From: Sphingopyxis flava | Lineage (GTDB): Bacteria; Pseudomonadota; Alphaproteobacteria; Sphingomonadales; Sphingomonadaceae | Reading direction: 5' to 3' | Assembly: GCF_900168005.1 (NCBI RefSeq) | Contig: NZ_FUYP01000007.1 | Coordinates: forward strand, 1 to 64,000 | DNA: 64,000 nt | In this document: one piece after another, positions 1 to 10,051 of the stretch | Layout: each line of letters begins with the position of its first letter | Numbering within the stretch: the first letter of the stretch is position 1 | Position numbers and translations under genes: made by a program | The notes under the pieces: generated by a model | Told to the model about the DNA's origin: nothing | What the model saw: the letters and a program-made list of their open reading frames with translations, nothing else | The model's database searches: none

Positions 1-101
1 GAAGCCGCATATCCGCCTCCAGCCGATACGCCGTCGCCGTGCTGAACGCCGCACACGCCGCCGCTGAACGCGGCGACATTGTCTGTCTCATCTTCTGCGG
101 G
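1..101 (-). mobile_element. 5' end of an IS21-type transposase (IstA-like), cut by window edge
   Basis: On the minus strand a frame starting at ATG 91-89 reads MRQTMSPRSAAA, then AFSTATAYRLEADMRL, and runs off the window. This resembles the N-terminal helix-turn-helix of one IstA subgroup of IS21 transposases, which typically has a KAGFS..TAYRIEADPRLPSQ-like stretch. It directly abuts a pirin gene that stops matching its family at the same place, which fits an insertion or a recombination scar. Only about 30 residues are visible, so the family call rests on one motif. An unrelated helix-turn-helix protein is possible. Confidence 0.5.
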
Positions 102-434
102 TGAATGATATTCCTCATGGATGATCCCGCCAGCCGCCGTCATCCACTGCACGTCGCCCGGGCCAATGACGCCGCCATTGCCAGCGGAATCCCGATGCTC
201 GACCTCGCCATCATATACGATGGTGACGGTCTCGAAGCCGCGATGCGGGTGCTGACCGACGCCGCGTCGGTCCGTGGTCGGCTCGAAATACTGCGGACCC
301 GCATAGTCGAGCAGCAGAAACGGACTGACGTGCCCGCCCAGCGAATTGTAGGAAAAGAGCGAACGAACGGGGAAGCCGTCGCCTACCCAATGGCCGCGAT
401 TGTTGCCGTAACGCCCGAGGATTTGTTTGGTCAT
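102..434 (-). pseudogene. Pirin family protein, N-terminal fragment
   Basis: Reading the minus strand from ATG 434-432, the first 111 residues match the pirin N-terminal cupin: SLFSYNSLGGHVSPFLLLDY, then the metal-site region VGQHPHRGFETVTIVYDG, then GPGDVQWMTAAGGIIHEEYH. The histidines of HPHRG and of IIHEE are the usual iron ligands. After residue 111 the pirin sequence stops (QLWVNLPA is expected next) and transposase-like sequence begins. Full pirins are about 230-300 residues, so over half is missing and the copy is probably non-functional. It is divergent from the LysR gene at 531, a common pirin arrangement. Confidence 0.75.
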
Positions 435-530
435 GCTTTGTCTCCGTCGCGAGGCGCTCCTTGGCTTCCTCGCTGTTACGCCGAAAATAGATCTGCGACC
501 TCGGGGCCGGAAGATTGTAAATCCCGTCGC

Positions 531-1439
531 TGCGTTCTACTTTATTACTTCGTCCAGACGGTCGATCACGGCGGCTTCGCGGCCGCCGGACGCGCGCTCG
601 GCATTCAGAAATCCAAACTCAGCCGCCGCATCCTGCTGCTGGAGGAGCGCCTGGGTGTGCGCTTGCTCAACCGCTCGTCGCGCCATTTTTCCGTCACCGA
701 GATTGGCCGCGAGTTCCATGATCGCTGCGTCGCCATGCTGGTCGAAGCCGAGGCCGCCGAACAGGTGATCGCGCAGGTCCGCGCCGAACCGCGCGGCGTC
801 GTTAGGGTAAGCTGCCCGGTTGCGCTCGCCAACTTCCAGTTCGGCGCGCTGATCGCCCGGTTCATGCTCGAGAACCCCGCCGTCGAGGTGCATCTGGAAA
901 GCAGCAACCGACGCGTCGACGTGATCGCCGAGGGCTTCGATATCGCGATCCGTGTTCGCTTCCCGCCGCTGGAGCCGACCGATCTCGTCATGCGCCGCCT
1001 TGATGAAAGCACGCAGCATCTGGTCGCTAGCCCGGCGCTGGTTACGGAGACGCTGTCATCGCCAGGCGATCTTGCTGGGCTGCCGAGCCTCGATCTCGGC
1101 CCCCCGCATCGCGAGCATTGTTGGCGGCTTGGCCATGACGATGGTCAGGAGGCGGTCATTCCGCACCGGCCGCGTCTCGTTACTGATGACATGGCGGCAT
1201 TGCGCGAAGCCGCGATGGCTGGCGTGGGCGTCGTTCAGCTTCCTACGATGATGATCTGGAGAGATATAGCAGCCGGGCGGCTTGTCCATGTGCTGCCGGC
1301 CTGGCGGCCTCGCGCCGGCATTGTCCATGCGGTGTTTCCTTCGCGGCGAGGCCTGCTGCCCTCCATTCGTGCCCTGCTCGACTTTCTCGATCGCGAATGC
1401 GCGATGCAGCGCCGCGCCGCCGGTAACATAGCGTCATAG
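531..1439 (+). CDS. LysR family transcriptional regulator (start codon unclear)
   Basis: LysR-type regulator, DNA-binding protein of the cytoplasm. The winged helix-turn-helix is clear from LYYFVQTVDHGGFAAAGRAL through SKLSRRILLLEERLGVRLL, and is followed by a LysR substrate-binding domain to the stop at 1437-1439. About 302 residues from 531 is the usual family length. No ATG, GTG, TTG or CTG lies in frame between 441 and 531; the nearest upstream candidate is TTG at 438, which would add an unusual extension of about 30 residues. The true start may have been lost. It probably regulated the divergent pirin gene. Target and ligand are unknown. Confidence 0.75.
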   Translation, partial: CVLLYYFVQTVDHGGFAAAGRALGIQKSKLSRRILLLEERLGVRLLNRSSRHFSVTEIGREFHDRCVAMLVEAEAAEQVIAQVRAEPRGVVRVSCPVALANFQFGALIARFMLENPAVEVHLESSNRRVDVIAEGFDIAIRVRFPPLEPTDLVMRRLDESTQHLVASPALVTETLSSPGDLAGLPSLDLGPPHREHCWRLGHDDGQEAVIPHRPRLVTDDMAALREAAMAGVGVVQLPTMMIWRDIAAGRLVHVLPAWRPRAGIVHAVFPSRRGLLPSIRALLDFLDRECAMQRRAAGNIAS

Positions 1440-2698
1440 CGTTCCGCTTGACTCGCGAAGAGTTGAAAATCGGAGCTCCGGGACTTCAAAGGGCGATTAT
1501 CGGTCAGCTGAGCTTCGTCACTCTGGGCGCCCGCTCTTAAAGGAACCGTTTCCGGCCTCTTGCGGGCGAACAAGGTCAGCCGCAGGCGGTTCGTCAATCA
1601 GAGATAGATGCTTTGATGTTCGGACGAGAAACCAACAATCGCGAGCGATGCCAAAGGGCTGTTTCCGCCTCTGTAGACCGGCGGCCGAGATCAGTTGCTC
1701 GCTGAGGATATAATCGTCCCCGTGCGCGACCCCGAACTCGCCGTCCGATCCGAAAGTCAGCTGCGATAGTAAGGGAACGGTCGCGCCGCGAAGAGGGCCG
1801 TGCACCCGGCAAAGCGCGCTTGGCTTCCAACTGGCAAAGGAGACGGAGAACGATGTCCGCGATACGAGTATGTCCGGAATCAAATGTCGCCCATCTTCGG
1901 GGAACGACGGCGCGCAGCTTCAATTTGAGGCGTTCCCGCCATGCATCGTCAACCGGGGGCATCGCAGCCTTGCTGCGATAACCGGCCGCCGTCGCCTCCG
2001 CCATATCTTCGCAGCAGCGGCGCGTCGTCTCATCCGGATAGGGCGTCATATCATCCAATCTGAAGCCGGTATTCCGCCGCGCCCAGCGCCGTCTGGAGTG
2101 AGCCAGGCCAGGATCTATAATGTGGCAAGAGGTCATCGACACAGCCGATTGGTGCCCGAACCTGCTGCGCACTTGGTGTGTAGACTGCGCGCTCGACGTT
2201 GACTGCGCGAGACAGCTCGCCGCGGGTTGAAGAGCTTCTACTCCAAACAACGCGGCACGACGAGCCGAACCGCGGGATTGGGGCGCGATCGAGGGATGTG
2301 GGTCCCGCCAGGAGCGGGGTGTCGCCGACATGGCGAGTCCCGGTTTGCTCTGCAAGCCCAACCCACTCTTCAAGCGAAAAGCGGAATGAAAAGGGAAGGC
2401 CGCATAATTTTTGCCGCGCTGTCTTGGATCTGAAGAGCTTCGGCAAGGCCTCCGCGCGGTCGCGAGACCGTCCCGGGAGAGGCGGCCTGTCCTTATCTTC
2501 AAGGTCATCGGGCGCGACAGCCCCGTTGAGGCTGACGTGCTGAATAATCTCCCAACTCGCCGATTCGTCTGGGATCTGGTTTGCAAACACGCTTCTCAAA
2601 GCGTGCCATTTCCGCCGGGGGAACCGGTCGCTCCTTTTCTCCTGCCCGCAGCCATCCTCTGGTTCCAGCGGCCGGAACCCTTTTTCTTCCCCTGCGCT
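1440..2698. other. Stretch without a recognisable gene
   Basis: About 1.26 kb between the LysR gene and the MgtC-like gene. Several frames are open on both strands because of high GC, but none carries a family motif that I recognise. The most protein-like is a minus-strand frame from ATG 2049 to 1594, whose first half reads plausibly (VPRRWATF, IADIVLRLL) and whose second half becomes Arg-rich and low-quality. That pattern suggests a frameshifted relic. No tRNA, terminator or repeat stands out. Confidence 0.5.
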
Positions 2699-3199
2699 AT
2701 GGAAGCGATGGAACTCAATCCGCCGACATTGGTGCACTGGGTCGATTTCGACCTGCTGTCGCGACTGGGCGTCGCGGCGCTTCTGGGCTTGTTTCTGGGG
2801 CTCGACCGCGAGATTCGTGGCCATGCAGCCGGGCTTCGCACACACGGGCTTATCTGCTTTTCTGCCGCGATGATGACGGTATCGGTGCTTGCGCTCTATG
2901 GCCAACTGGGCAGCGGGGACCGGATGGACCCGCTCCGTATCTTCGAGGCGACCGGGGGGTTCATCGGTATTATCGGTGCCGGGCTGATCGTATTCAGTCG
3001 CGGCGAAGTGCATAATTTGACGACCGCCGCGCATCTGTGGCTGGCGGCCGTGATCGGCATTGCGTGCGGCGCAGCGCAGTGGCCGCTGGTGGTGATCGGC
3101 TGCTTCATCAGCCTTGTCATGCTGACCCTTCTGCGCATCGCTGAGCGCCGATGGGAAGGGTGCGAGGGTGAATCGGGTCGGTCGCCTGATCAAAAGTGA
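2699..3199 (+). CDS. MgtC/SapB family inner-membrane protein
   Basis: Small polytopic membrane protein of 166 residues, the usual size for MgtC/SapB N-terminal domain proteins. After a short N-terminus come the hallmark LLGLFLGLDREIRGHAAGLR and THGLICFSAAMM, then further hydrophobic helices (FIGIIGAGLIVF, LWLAAVIGIACGAA, VVIGCFISLVMLTLL). The conserved GLxREI and AGLRTH residues are intact. MgtC proteins are linked to Mg2+ limitation and control of the F-type ATPase in other bacteria; the role here is not shown by context. The start at 2699 is chosen because the family homology begins right after it; a longer upstream extension has no homology. Confidence 0.85.
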   Translation: MEAMELNPPTLVHWVDFDLLSRLGVAALLGLFLGLDREIRGHAAGLRTHGLICFSAAMMTVSVLALYGQLGSGDRMDPLRIFEATGGFIGIIGAGLIVFSRGEVHNLTTAAHLWLAAVIGIACGAAQWPLVVIGCFISLVMLTLLRIAERRWEGCEGESGRSPDQK

Positions 3200-3520
3200 C
3201 CGGTTTTCAACAGCTAAAATTCAAATGCGACGAGCCGCGGAAATCCGTGCGTTCCAGCTTGCAGCCCCGTCGCACTCATCATATAAATAGGGGTCTGCGA
3301 AGCGGGGGGAAGCGCGCCACGGACGCGCTCGAAAAAATAGCCGCACGCACCGGGTCGCGCGTCGGAAACGGACGTTAGCTTGGGGCTTTCCATCCACGGC
3401 ATCAAGCGCCGCGCGACTTGTACCTATTCCGCTCCTTCATCCCCTCGTCGCGCGCATCTGTTGAGACCACATTAACCATTGTCGGGCATAGCGCTTACAA
3501 TCAATGATTGTGGGGCGCCG
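3200..3520. other. Intergenic region upstream of the chemotaxis receptor
   Basis: About 320 bases with no plausible gene. Near its right end lie a CtrA-like site (3461-3476) and a perfect 7+7 inverted repeat with a single central base (3497-3511, ACAATCA-A-TGATTGT). The repeat ends nine bases before the start codon at 3521, so it could form a hairpin over the ribosome-binding region or be an operator. Confidence 0.4.
3461..3476 (+). promoter_or_regulatory. CtrA-like binding site
   Basis: TTGA-N7-TTAAC, one mismatch from the alphaproteobacterial CtrA consensus TTAA-N7-TTAAC. It lies 45 bases upstream of a chemotaxis receptor gene, a class of gene often under CtrA control in this group. Short motif, so chance occurrence is possible. 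Confidence 0.35.
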
Positions 3521-4918
3521 ATGAAACATGATCCGATCCGTCCAGCGGAACAATTGCTCGATCAGTCGGTTGCGAGCGATTGCGGGGAGCTCGCTGTCGG
3601 GTGCAGCGACGCCGCTGGACGCATCAAGCGCGCGACCGACCAGATGGACCGCCAGATCGCCGAACTGGGCCGGCTTGAGGAATATGTCGTCGCGCTCGAG
3701 GCCGATCAGCGCCAGATCGCCGATTCGACCGACGAAGCGAAGCTGCTTTCGGCGCGCGCCTGCGAGCAGCTCGATGCCGGTGCCGACCGCGTCAACGCCG
3801 CGGTCACCGAATTTCGCTCGGTGATCGACCTTGTCGCGCGGCTCGGCCAGCATGTCACCAATTTCGCCGCGGTGATGGAGCAGGTGCAGCAGGTGAGTCA
3901 GTCGATCGAGTCGATCGCCAAGACCACGAACATGCTCGCGCTCAATGCCGCGATCGAGGCCGAGCGTGCGGGCGACGCAGGCCGAACCTTTGCAGTTGTT
4001 GCCGCTGAAGTGAAGAAGCTTGCGCAGAACACGCGCGGTGCGACCGATGAAATCCGCCGCTCGATCGGCAGCCTTGCGAGCGAAGCGAGCGGTCTGGTCG
4101 CCGAAATCCAGTCAGGGGTCGAGCAATCGAGCCGTGCTGAAGCCCAATTCGAGACGATTACCGATGCACTTCATGACGCGACCCACCTTGTTGCGCTTCT
4201 TGACGACCAGAGCGACCGCATCGCGCAGTCGAGCGCGATGGTGCACGCGAATGGTGCGCGCGTCCGCGAGGCGCTTGACCGCGTCGTGACGTCGGTGCGC
4301 GACAATAGCGCCACGCTGGAGGGAACGCGCGACTCCATTCTCTCAATGGAGAATGTGTCGAACCGGATGTTCAATGCGGTGATTTCGGCGGGCGTGTCGC
4401 CGCGCGATTCGGCGGTCGCCGAACTCGCGGCGAAGGTGCGCGACGAGTTCGTGGCGCTTGCGGAAAATGCGCTTGCGCGCGGCGAACTGTCGATGGAGCA
4501 ATTGTTCGACACCGACTACGTCCGCGTTCCAGGATCGAACCCGGAACGCTTCCGTACGACGCTGAGCGACTGGGCCGACCGCCACTGGCGTCCGCTTTTC
4601 GATCGTATCGTCACCGAGCATCCCGAGGTGCGCATGTCGTCGGCCGGCGACATGAACGGCTTTCTGCCGACCCACATCACCGACTGCTCGCGCGCGCCCA
4701 CGGGCGATATCGAGCACGACACCGCGCATTGCCGCAACGGCCGCATTCTTTTCGATGAGACCGACGCTGCGGCCAAGCGCAGCAATGCCCCCTTCTTCAT
4801 GGCGGTCTATCGCCAGGAGGGCGATGGCACCAACTATGTGACGGTGCGCAACGTCTATATGCCCGCGGTGATCAACGGCCGCCGCTGGGGCGACGTCGAG
4901 GTCGCTTATCAGCTCTGA
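3521..4918 (+). CDS. Soluble methyl-accepting chemotaxis protein
   Basis: Chemoreceptor of 465 residues with no transmembrane segment, so probably cytoplasmic. Residues 1-120 are coiled coil. Around residues 125-175 is the highly conserved signalling hairpin ([20 protein letters not shown], then [15 protein letters not shown]) that contacts CheA and CheW. Residues about 325-465 form a C-terminal sensory module with a [14 protein letters not shown] segment and a closing [14 protein letters not shown] stretch, a module found behind the signalling domain in several alphaproteobacterial receptors. Ligand unknown. ATG 3521 is chosen over the upstream TTG because the TTG would add only non-conserved residues. 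No che genes are adjacent. Confidence 0.88.
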   Translation: MKHDPIRPAEQLLDQSVASDCGELAVGCSDAAGRIKRATDQMDRQIAELGRLEEYVVALEADQRQIADSTDEAKLLSARACEQLDAGADRVNAAVTEFRSVIDLVARLGQHVTNFAAVMEQVQQVSQSIESIAKTTNMLALNAAIEAERAGDAGRTFAVVAAEVKKLAQNTRGATDEIRRSIGSLASEASGLVAEIQSGVEQSSRAEAQFETITDALHDATHLVALLDDQSDRIAQSSAMVHANGARVREALDRVVTSVRDNSATLEGTRDSILSMENVSNRMFNAVISAGVSPRDSAVAELAAKVRDEFVALAENALARGELSMEQLFDTDYVRVPGSNPERFRTTLSDWADRHWRPLFDRIVTEHPEVRMSSAGDMNGFLPTHITDCSRAPTGDIEHDTAHCRNGRILFDETDAAAKRSNAPFFMAVYRQEGDGTNYVTVRNVYMPAVINGRRWGDVEVAYQL

Positions 4919-5334
4919 GGCGCTGGCGGCGCTGGGGGCTGCTGCGGATACTGCTCCAACGCCGGATCGAGAAGCGCCCAAGGCGGCGCCTCGCTTGTCC
5001 AGATGGCTATCGTGGGTCTGAGCCCGTGCGCCTCGTCGAGTACGCCGAGGCGCACCGCCCGCATGTCCGGCCGGGCCGAGGAACCGCCCAGGATCGGCGT
5101 ACCGCATGCCGGGCAATGGGTGCGGGTCAGTATGTTCCCGCTGTCGGCGACATAGTCGTGGCTCGCCGTTGGTCCTTCGATGCCGATGTCGGCGGCCCGG
5201 AAAACGGCATTGTGCGTTGGTCCGCCCGCTGCAATCTGCTGGCAATGCCGGCACCAGCATTGCCGCACGGCGAGCGGCTTGCCGAGGATGCGGATTTCGA
5301 CCGCCCCGCACGCGCAGCGGCCGCTATATTCCAT
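4909..5334 (-). CDS. GFA family (glutathione-dependent formaldehyde-activating type) protein
   Basis: 141-residue zinc protein of the GFA/CENP-V family. Cysteines sit at 7 and 9 (CACG), at 26, 28 and 31 (CWCRHC) and at 74 and 77 (HCPAC), the pattern that binds the zinc ions of this fold. The C-terminal 25 residues are Pro/Gln-rich. Family members are annotated as S-(hydroxymethyl)glutathione synthases, but most are uncharacterised, so the reaction is not assigned here. Its 3' end overlaps the convergent chemoreceptor gene by 10 bases, and it lies 4 bases downstream of the MoxR gene, so the two are probably co-transcribed. Confidence 0.8.
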   Translation of the reverse strand: MEYSGRCACGAVEIRILGKPLAVRQCWCRHCQQIAAGGPTHNAVFRAADIGIEGPTASHDYVADSGNILTRTHCPACGTPILGGSSARPDMRAVRLGVLDEAHGLRPTIAIWTSEAPPWALLDPALEQYPQQPPAPPAPQS

Positions 5335-5338
5335 CGCG

Positions 5339-6184
5339 TCAGGCGCCCTGCCGGCGCGCCATGAATGCGAGCTTTTCGAACAGCATCACATCCTGCTCAT
5401 TCTTGAGAAGCGCGCCGTGAAGCGGCGGAATGGCCTTGCCGACGTCGCGGTTCTGCAGGACCTCAAGCGGCATATCCTCGGCGAGAAGCAGCTTCAGCCA
5501 GTCGATCAGTTCGCTCGTCGACGGCTTTTTCTTGAGCCCCGGCACCTCGCGGACGTCGTAGAAAATGTCCATCGCCCGGCTGACCAGCGTCTTCTGGATG
5601 CCGGGGAAGTGAACCTCCACGATCTCGGCCATCGTGTCGCGGTCGGGAAATTTGATATAATGGAAGAAGCAGCGGCGCAAAAAGGCGTCAGGCAATTCCT
5701 TCTCATTGTTCGAGGTGATCACGACGATTGGGCGCTCCTTCGCGCTGATCGTCTCGTCGGTCTCATAGACGTGGAACGCCATGCGATCGAGTTCCTGGAG
5801 CAGGTCGTTCGGAAACTCGATGTCAGCCTTGTCGATTTCGTCGATCAGGAGCACGGGCAGCTTCGGGGAGGTGAAGGCTTCCCATAGCTTGCCCTTCTTG
5901 ATGTAGTTGCGGATGTCGTGGACGCGTTCCTCGCCAAGCTGCCCATCGCGCAGCCGCGCGACCGCATCATATTCGTAAAGGCCCTGCTGCGCCTTGGTCG
6001 TCGACTTGATGTTCCAGGTAATGAGCGGGGCGTCGAAGGCCTTGGCGATTTCCTCTGCGAGCACGGTCTTGCCGGTGCCGGGCTCGCCCTTCACCAGCAG
6101 CGGACGGCGCAACATCGTCGCGGCATTGACCGCGACCTTGAGATCGTCGGTGGCGATATAGGCGCTGGTTCCTTCGAAACGCAT
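5339..6184 (-). CDS. MoxR family AAA+ ATPase
   Basis: 281-residue AAA+ ATPase, cytoplasmic, chaperone-like. Walker A GEPGTGKT is at residues 33-40, Walker B VLLIDEIDKA at 111-120, sensor 1 ITSNNEKELPDAFLRRC at about 157-171, followed by a helical lid. MoxR proteins usually act with a von Willebrand A (CoxE-like) partner to mature metalloenzymes or membrane complexes. The partner is not next to it here; the adjacent downstream gene is a GFA protein instead. Start at ATG 6184 gives the family N-terminus. Confidence 0.9.
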   Translation of the reverse strand: MRFEGTSAYIATDDLKVAVNAATMLRRPLLVKGEPGTGKTVLAEEIAKAFDAPLITWNIKSTTKAQQGLYEYDAVARLRDGQLGEERVHDIRNYIKKGKLWEAFTSPKLPVLLIDEIDKADIEFPNDLLQELDRMAFHVYETDETISAKERPIVVITSNNEKELPDAFLRRCFFHYIKFPDRDTMAEIVEVHFPGIQKTLVSRAMDIFYDVREVPGLKKKPSTSELIDWLKLLLAEDMPLEVLQNRDVGKAIPPLHGALLKNEQDVMLFEKLAFMARRQGA

Positions 6185-6328
6185 CGTCGCGCAGCCTTTC
6201 CCTTAACGTGAACGTCAACTGGGATCGGCATAGCGGGGGTGAAGGGGAGGTGCAAGCGGTTGGCGTCGGAGCGCACTGCTGCGCGGAACCCCATGGCTGG
6301 TCGAGGCTTCCTGCCGCCCGGGCGTGGC

Positions 6329-7021
6329 TCAAGCGTGCGTGCGGCTTTCGGCCCGCGCGGCAAGCAGGTCCCAAAGGCCGCTATGCTGGGTAATAAGCTG
6401 CTGTGCGCCAAAGGCGATCGCCCGTTCGGCCGCCGGCGTATCGGCCACAAGATTGGCGAGCCGCGCCGTATCGCGCAGGTCGGGGAGGGTGCAGCGGCGG
6501 GCGGGGAGGTCGAGCCGCTGCGCGCTGATATCGAGCAGGACGCGGATCGTCCGCCAATCGAGCGTCAGCGCCACCGCAGCGCCGACCGCACAGCCGTGAC
6601 GATCGGATTCGGCGAGCATGTCGAGAGCGCGGCGCTGCGCGGCCACCGCCGCCTCGCATTGATCCTGGCCATGGGTGCTCGGCATCGGGCCTGCCGCCGC
6701 GGCAATCGCGGAGAGAACGCTGCGCTCTTCGGCGAAGGCTTGCGCCGCTTCGTCCATCCAGCGGCGCGAAGCCGGGTCGACCGCCTTTCGTGCCGCACTG
6801 TCGATCACGCCCGGATAGCGACCGTGAAGCAAGCAAAGGAAATGCACGGCGTCGGCAAGATTGCGCATGGCCTCCGGACCCGTAGCGAGCGCCCCCGACC
6901 TCACATAGGGATGCGCGCCGGTGCCATCGCTTGCAACGAGCGTGTCGAGCAGCTCGGCAACGCTGCGCGCCTGGGTCCGGGGCTGGGTCGACTGGCTCAA
7001 CAGCTCATCCTTGCTTGTCAC
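6329..7021 (-). CDS. Conserved hypothetical protein
   Basis: 230 residues, mostly alpha-helical and alanine-rich, with no membrane segment or signal peptide. I recognise no domain. The codon bias matches the neighbouring housekeeping genes (high G/C third positions), and the frame is intact, so I accept it as real. It lies 144 bases upstream of moxR on the same strand. Function unknown. Confidence 0.6.
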   Translation of the reverse strand: MTSKDELLSQSTQPRTQARSVAELLDTLVASDGTGAHPYVRSGALATGPEAMRNLADAVHFLCLLHGRYPGVIDSAARKAVDPASRRWMDEAAQAFAEERSVLSAIAAAAGPMPSTHGQDQCEAAVAAQRRALDMLAESDRHGCAVGAAVALTLDWRTIRVLLDISAQRLDLPARRCTLPDLRDTARLANLVADTPAAERAIAFGAQQLITQHSGLWDLLAARAESRTHA

Positions 7022-7285
7022 GCAGAGGCAGGGCCTCTTCCTTTCGCGATCTCACCGCGTGGTCCTGTCATAGAATAACGTCGTAAACGGAGCGTTTATG
7101 AGCGGTCCGGAAATGCGGTGAAGCGTTTGCCTTCACGGCGTCTCGAAGCGGGACGGTGCAAAAAGCAAAAGACCGGCAGGCCCACAAGGGGCGCGCCGGT
7201 CCCTTCATGCGGCCCGTGGATGGCGGGGCCGCGGGGGCCGGGGCGGCAAGCGGGGAGAGGGAAGCCCGCCGCGCCCGGCTTGAAG

Positions 7286-7570
7286 TCAGGCGGCGAGCGC
7301 CAGGCCCGCGTCTTCCTCGATCGGATACTGCGGCTGTGCCGTCACCGCGGCAGGCGCTGCCACCGTGCGCGGATGGATCAGCCGCGAGGCAAGGACAATG
7401 GCGCCGAGCAGGGCATAGGCTGCAAAAGTCTCAATCGGAAAAAAGAAGAGCGGCGCGACGAAGGCAAGGCGCAGCCAAAGCGGATTGAAGCCAAAGTCCT
7501 GGCCCACGGCCTCGCAGATCCCGAAAAACGTGTCGCGGCGGCGGAAGAGATTGGTGGTTTCGCTGTCCAT
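7286..7570 (-). CDS. PspC domain-containing protein
   Basis: 94 residues. The N-terminal half (NLFRRRDTFFGICEAVGQDF, then NPLWLRLAFV) is the PspC domain, with a hydrophobic hairpin at about 30-60. The C-terminal tail is Ala/Pro-rich. PspC-type proteins sit in the inner membrane and are linked to phage-shock or envelope stress, but here there are no pspA or pspB neighbours. I start it at ATG 7570, where homology begins, not at an upstream in-frame codon. Confidence 0.7.
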   Translation of the reverse strand: MDSETTNLFRRRDTFFGICEAVGQDFGFNPLWLRLAFVAPLFFFPIETFAAYALLGAIVLASRLIHPRTVAAPAAVTAQPQYPIEEDAGLALAA

Positions 7571-8009
7571 TTTATTGTCTTTCCTCTTGGCTGCGGGGTA
7601 TTCCCCGATGCTCATATCCCGAGCTTCGCAAGGGGCGTGCCAAATTCGCTAATGCCTGATTTTCCGTCCGATTGACTTTCGGGACACCCTGTGGGCGGCG
7701 GAACCTCGGGGGAAATTTTCCTATCGATCGGGAAACTACGCCATCAGTCCTGTAATTTTTTCATGGCTAGAGCCTTGGGCAGGGGGAGAAGATGCCGCCG
7801 CGCGCGGGCGAGGGCGATCTTCTTAAATCCACCGTTGGGCAAAGCGGCGACCGGTTAGACCGGCCGCCGTTACTGTTCGATGAATGGCGGACGCGATCCC
7901 TCATTCCCGCTCAAGCGAGTGCGGGCGAAAGAGGCTTCTGATCCGCGATCAGCGGAAGGAAGAGGGCGTCTCGGCCCGCACGGCACGAACAAAAGGCCGG
8001 AAGGGGCGG
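7571..8009. other. Intergenic region between PspC gene and rpoD
   Basis: About 440 bases without a convincing gene. It contains a hairpin at 7846-7868 (GGCGACCGGT, loop TAG, ACCGGCCGCC, one internal mismatch), on the 3' side of rpoD. It could be the rpoD transcript end, although no U-run follows on the minus strand. Nothing else stands out. Confidence 0.4.
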
Positions 8010-10016
<2,007 letters not shown>

Positions 10017-10051
10017 CTATCAATCCTGCCTGCGGGCAAATAAGTGGGTCG

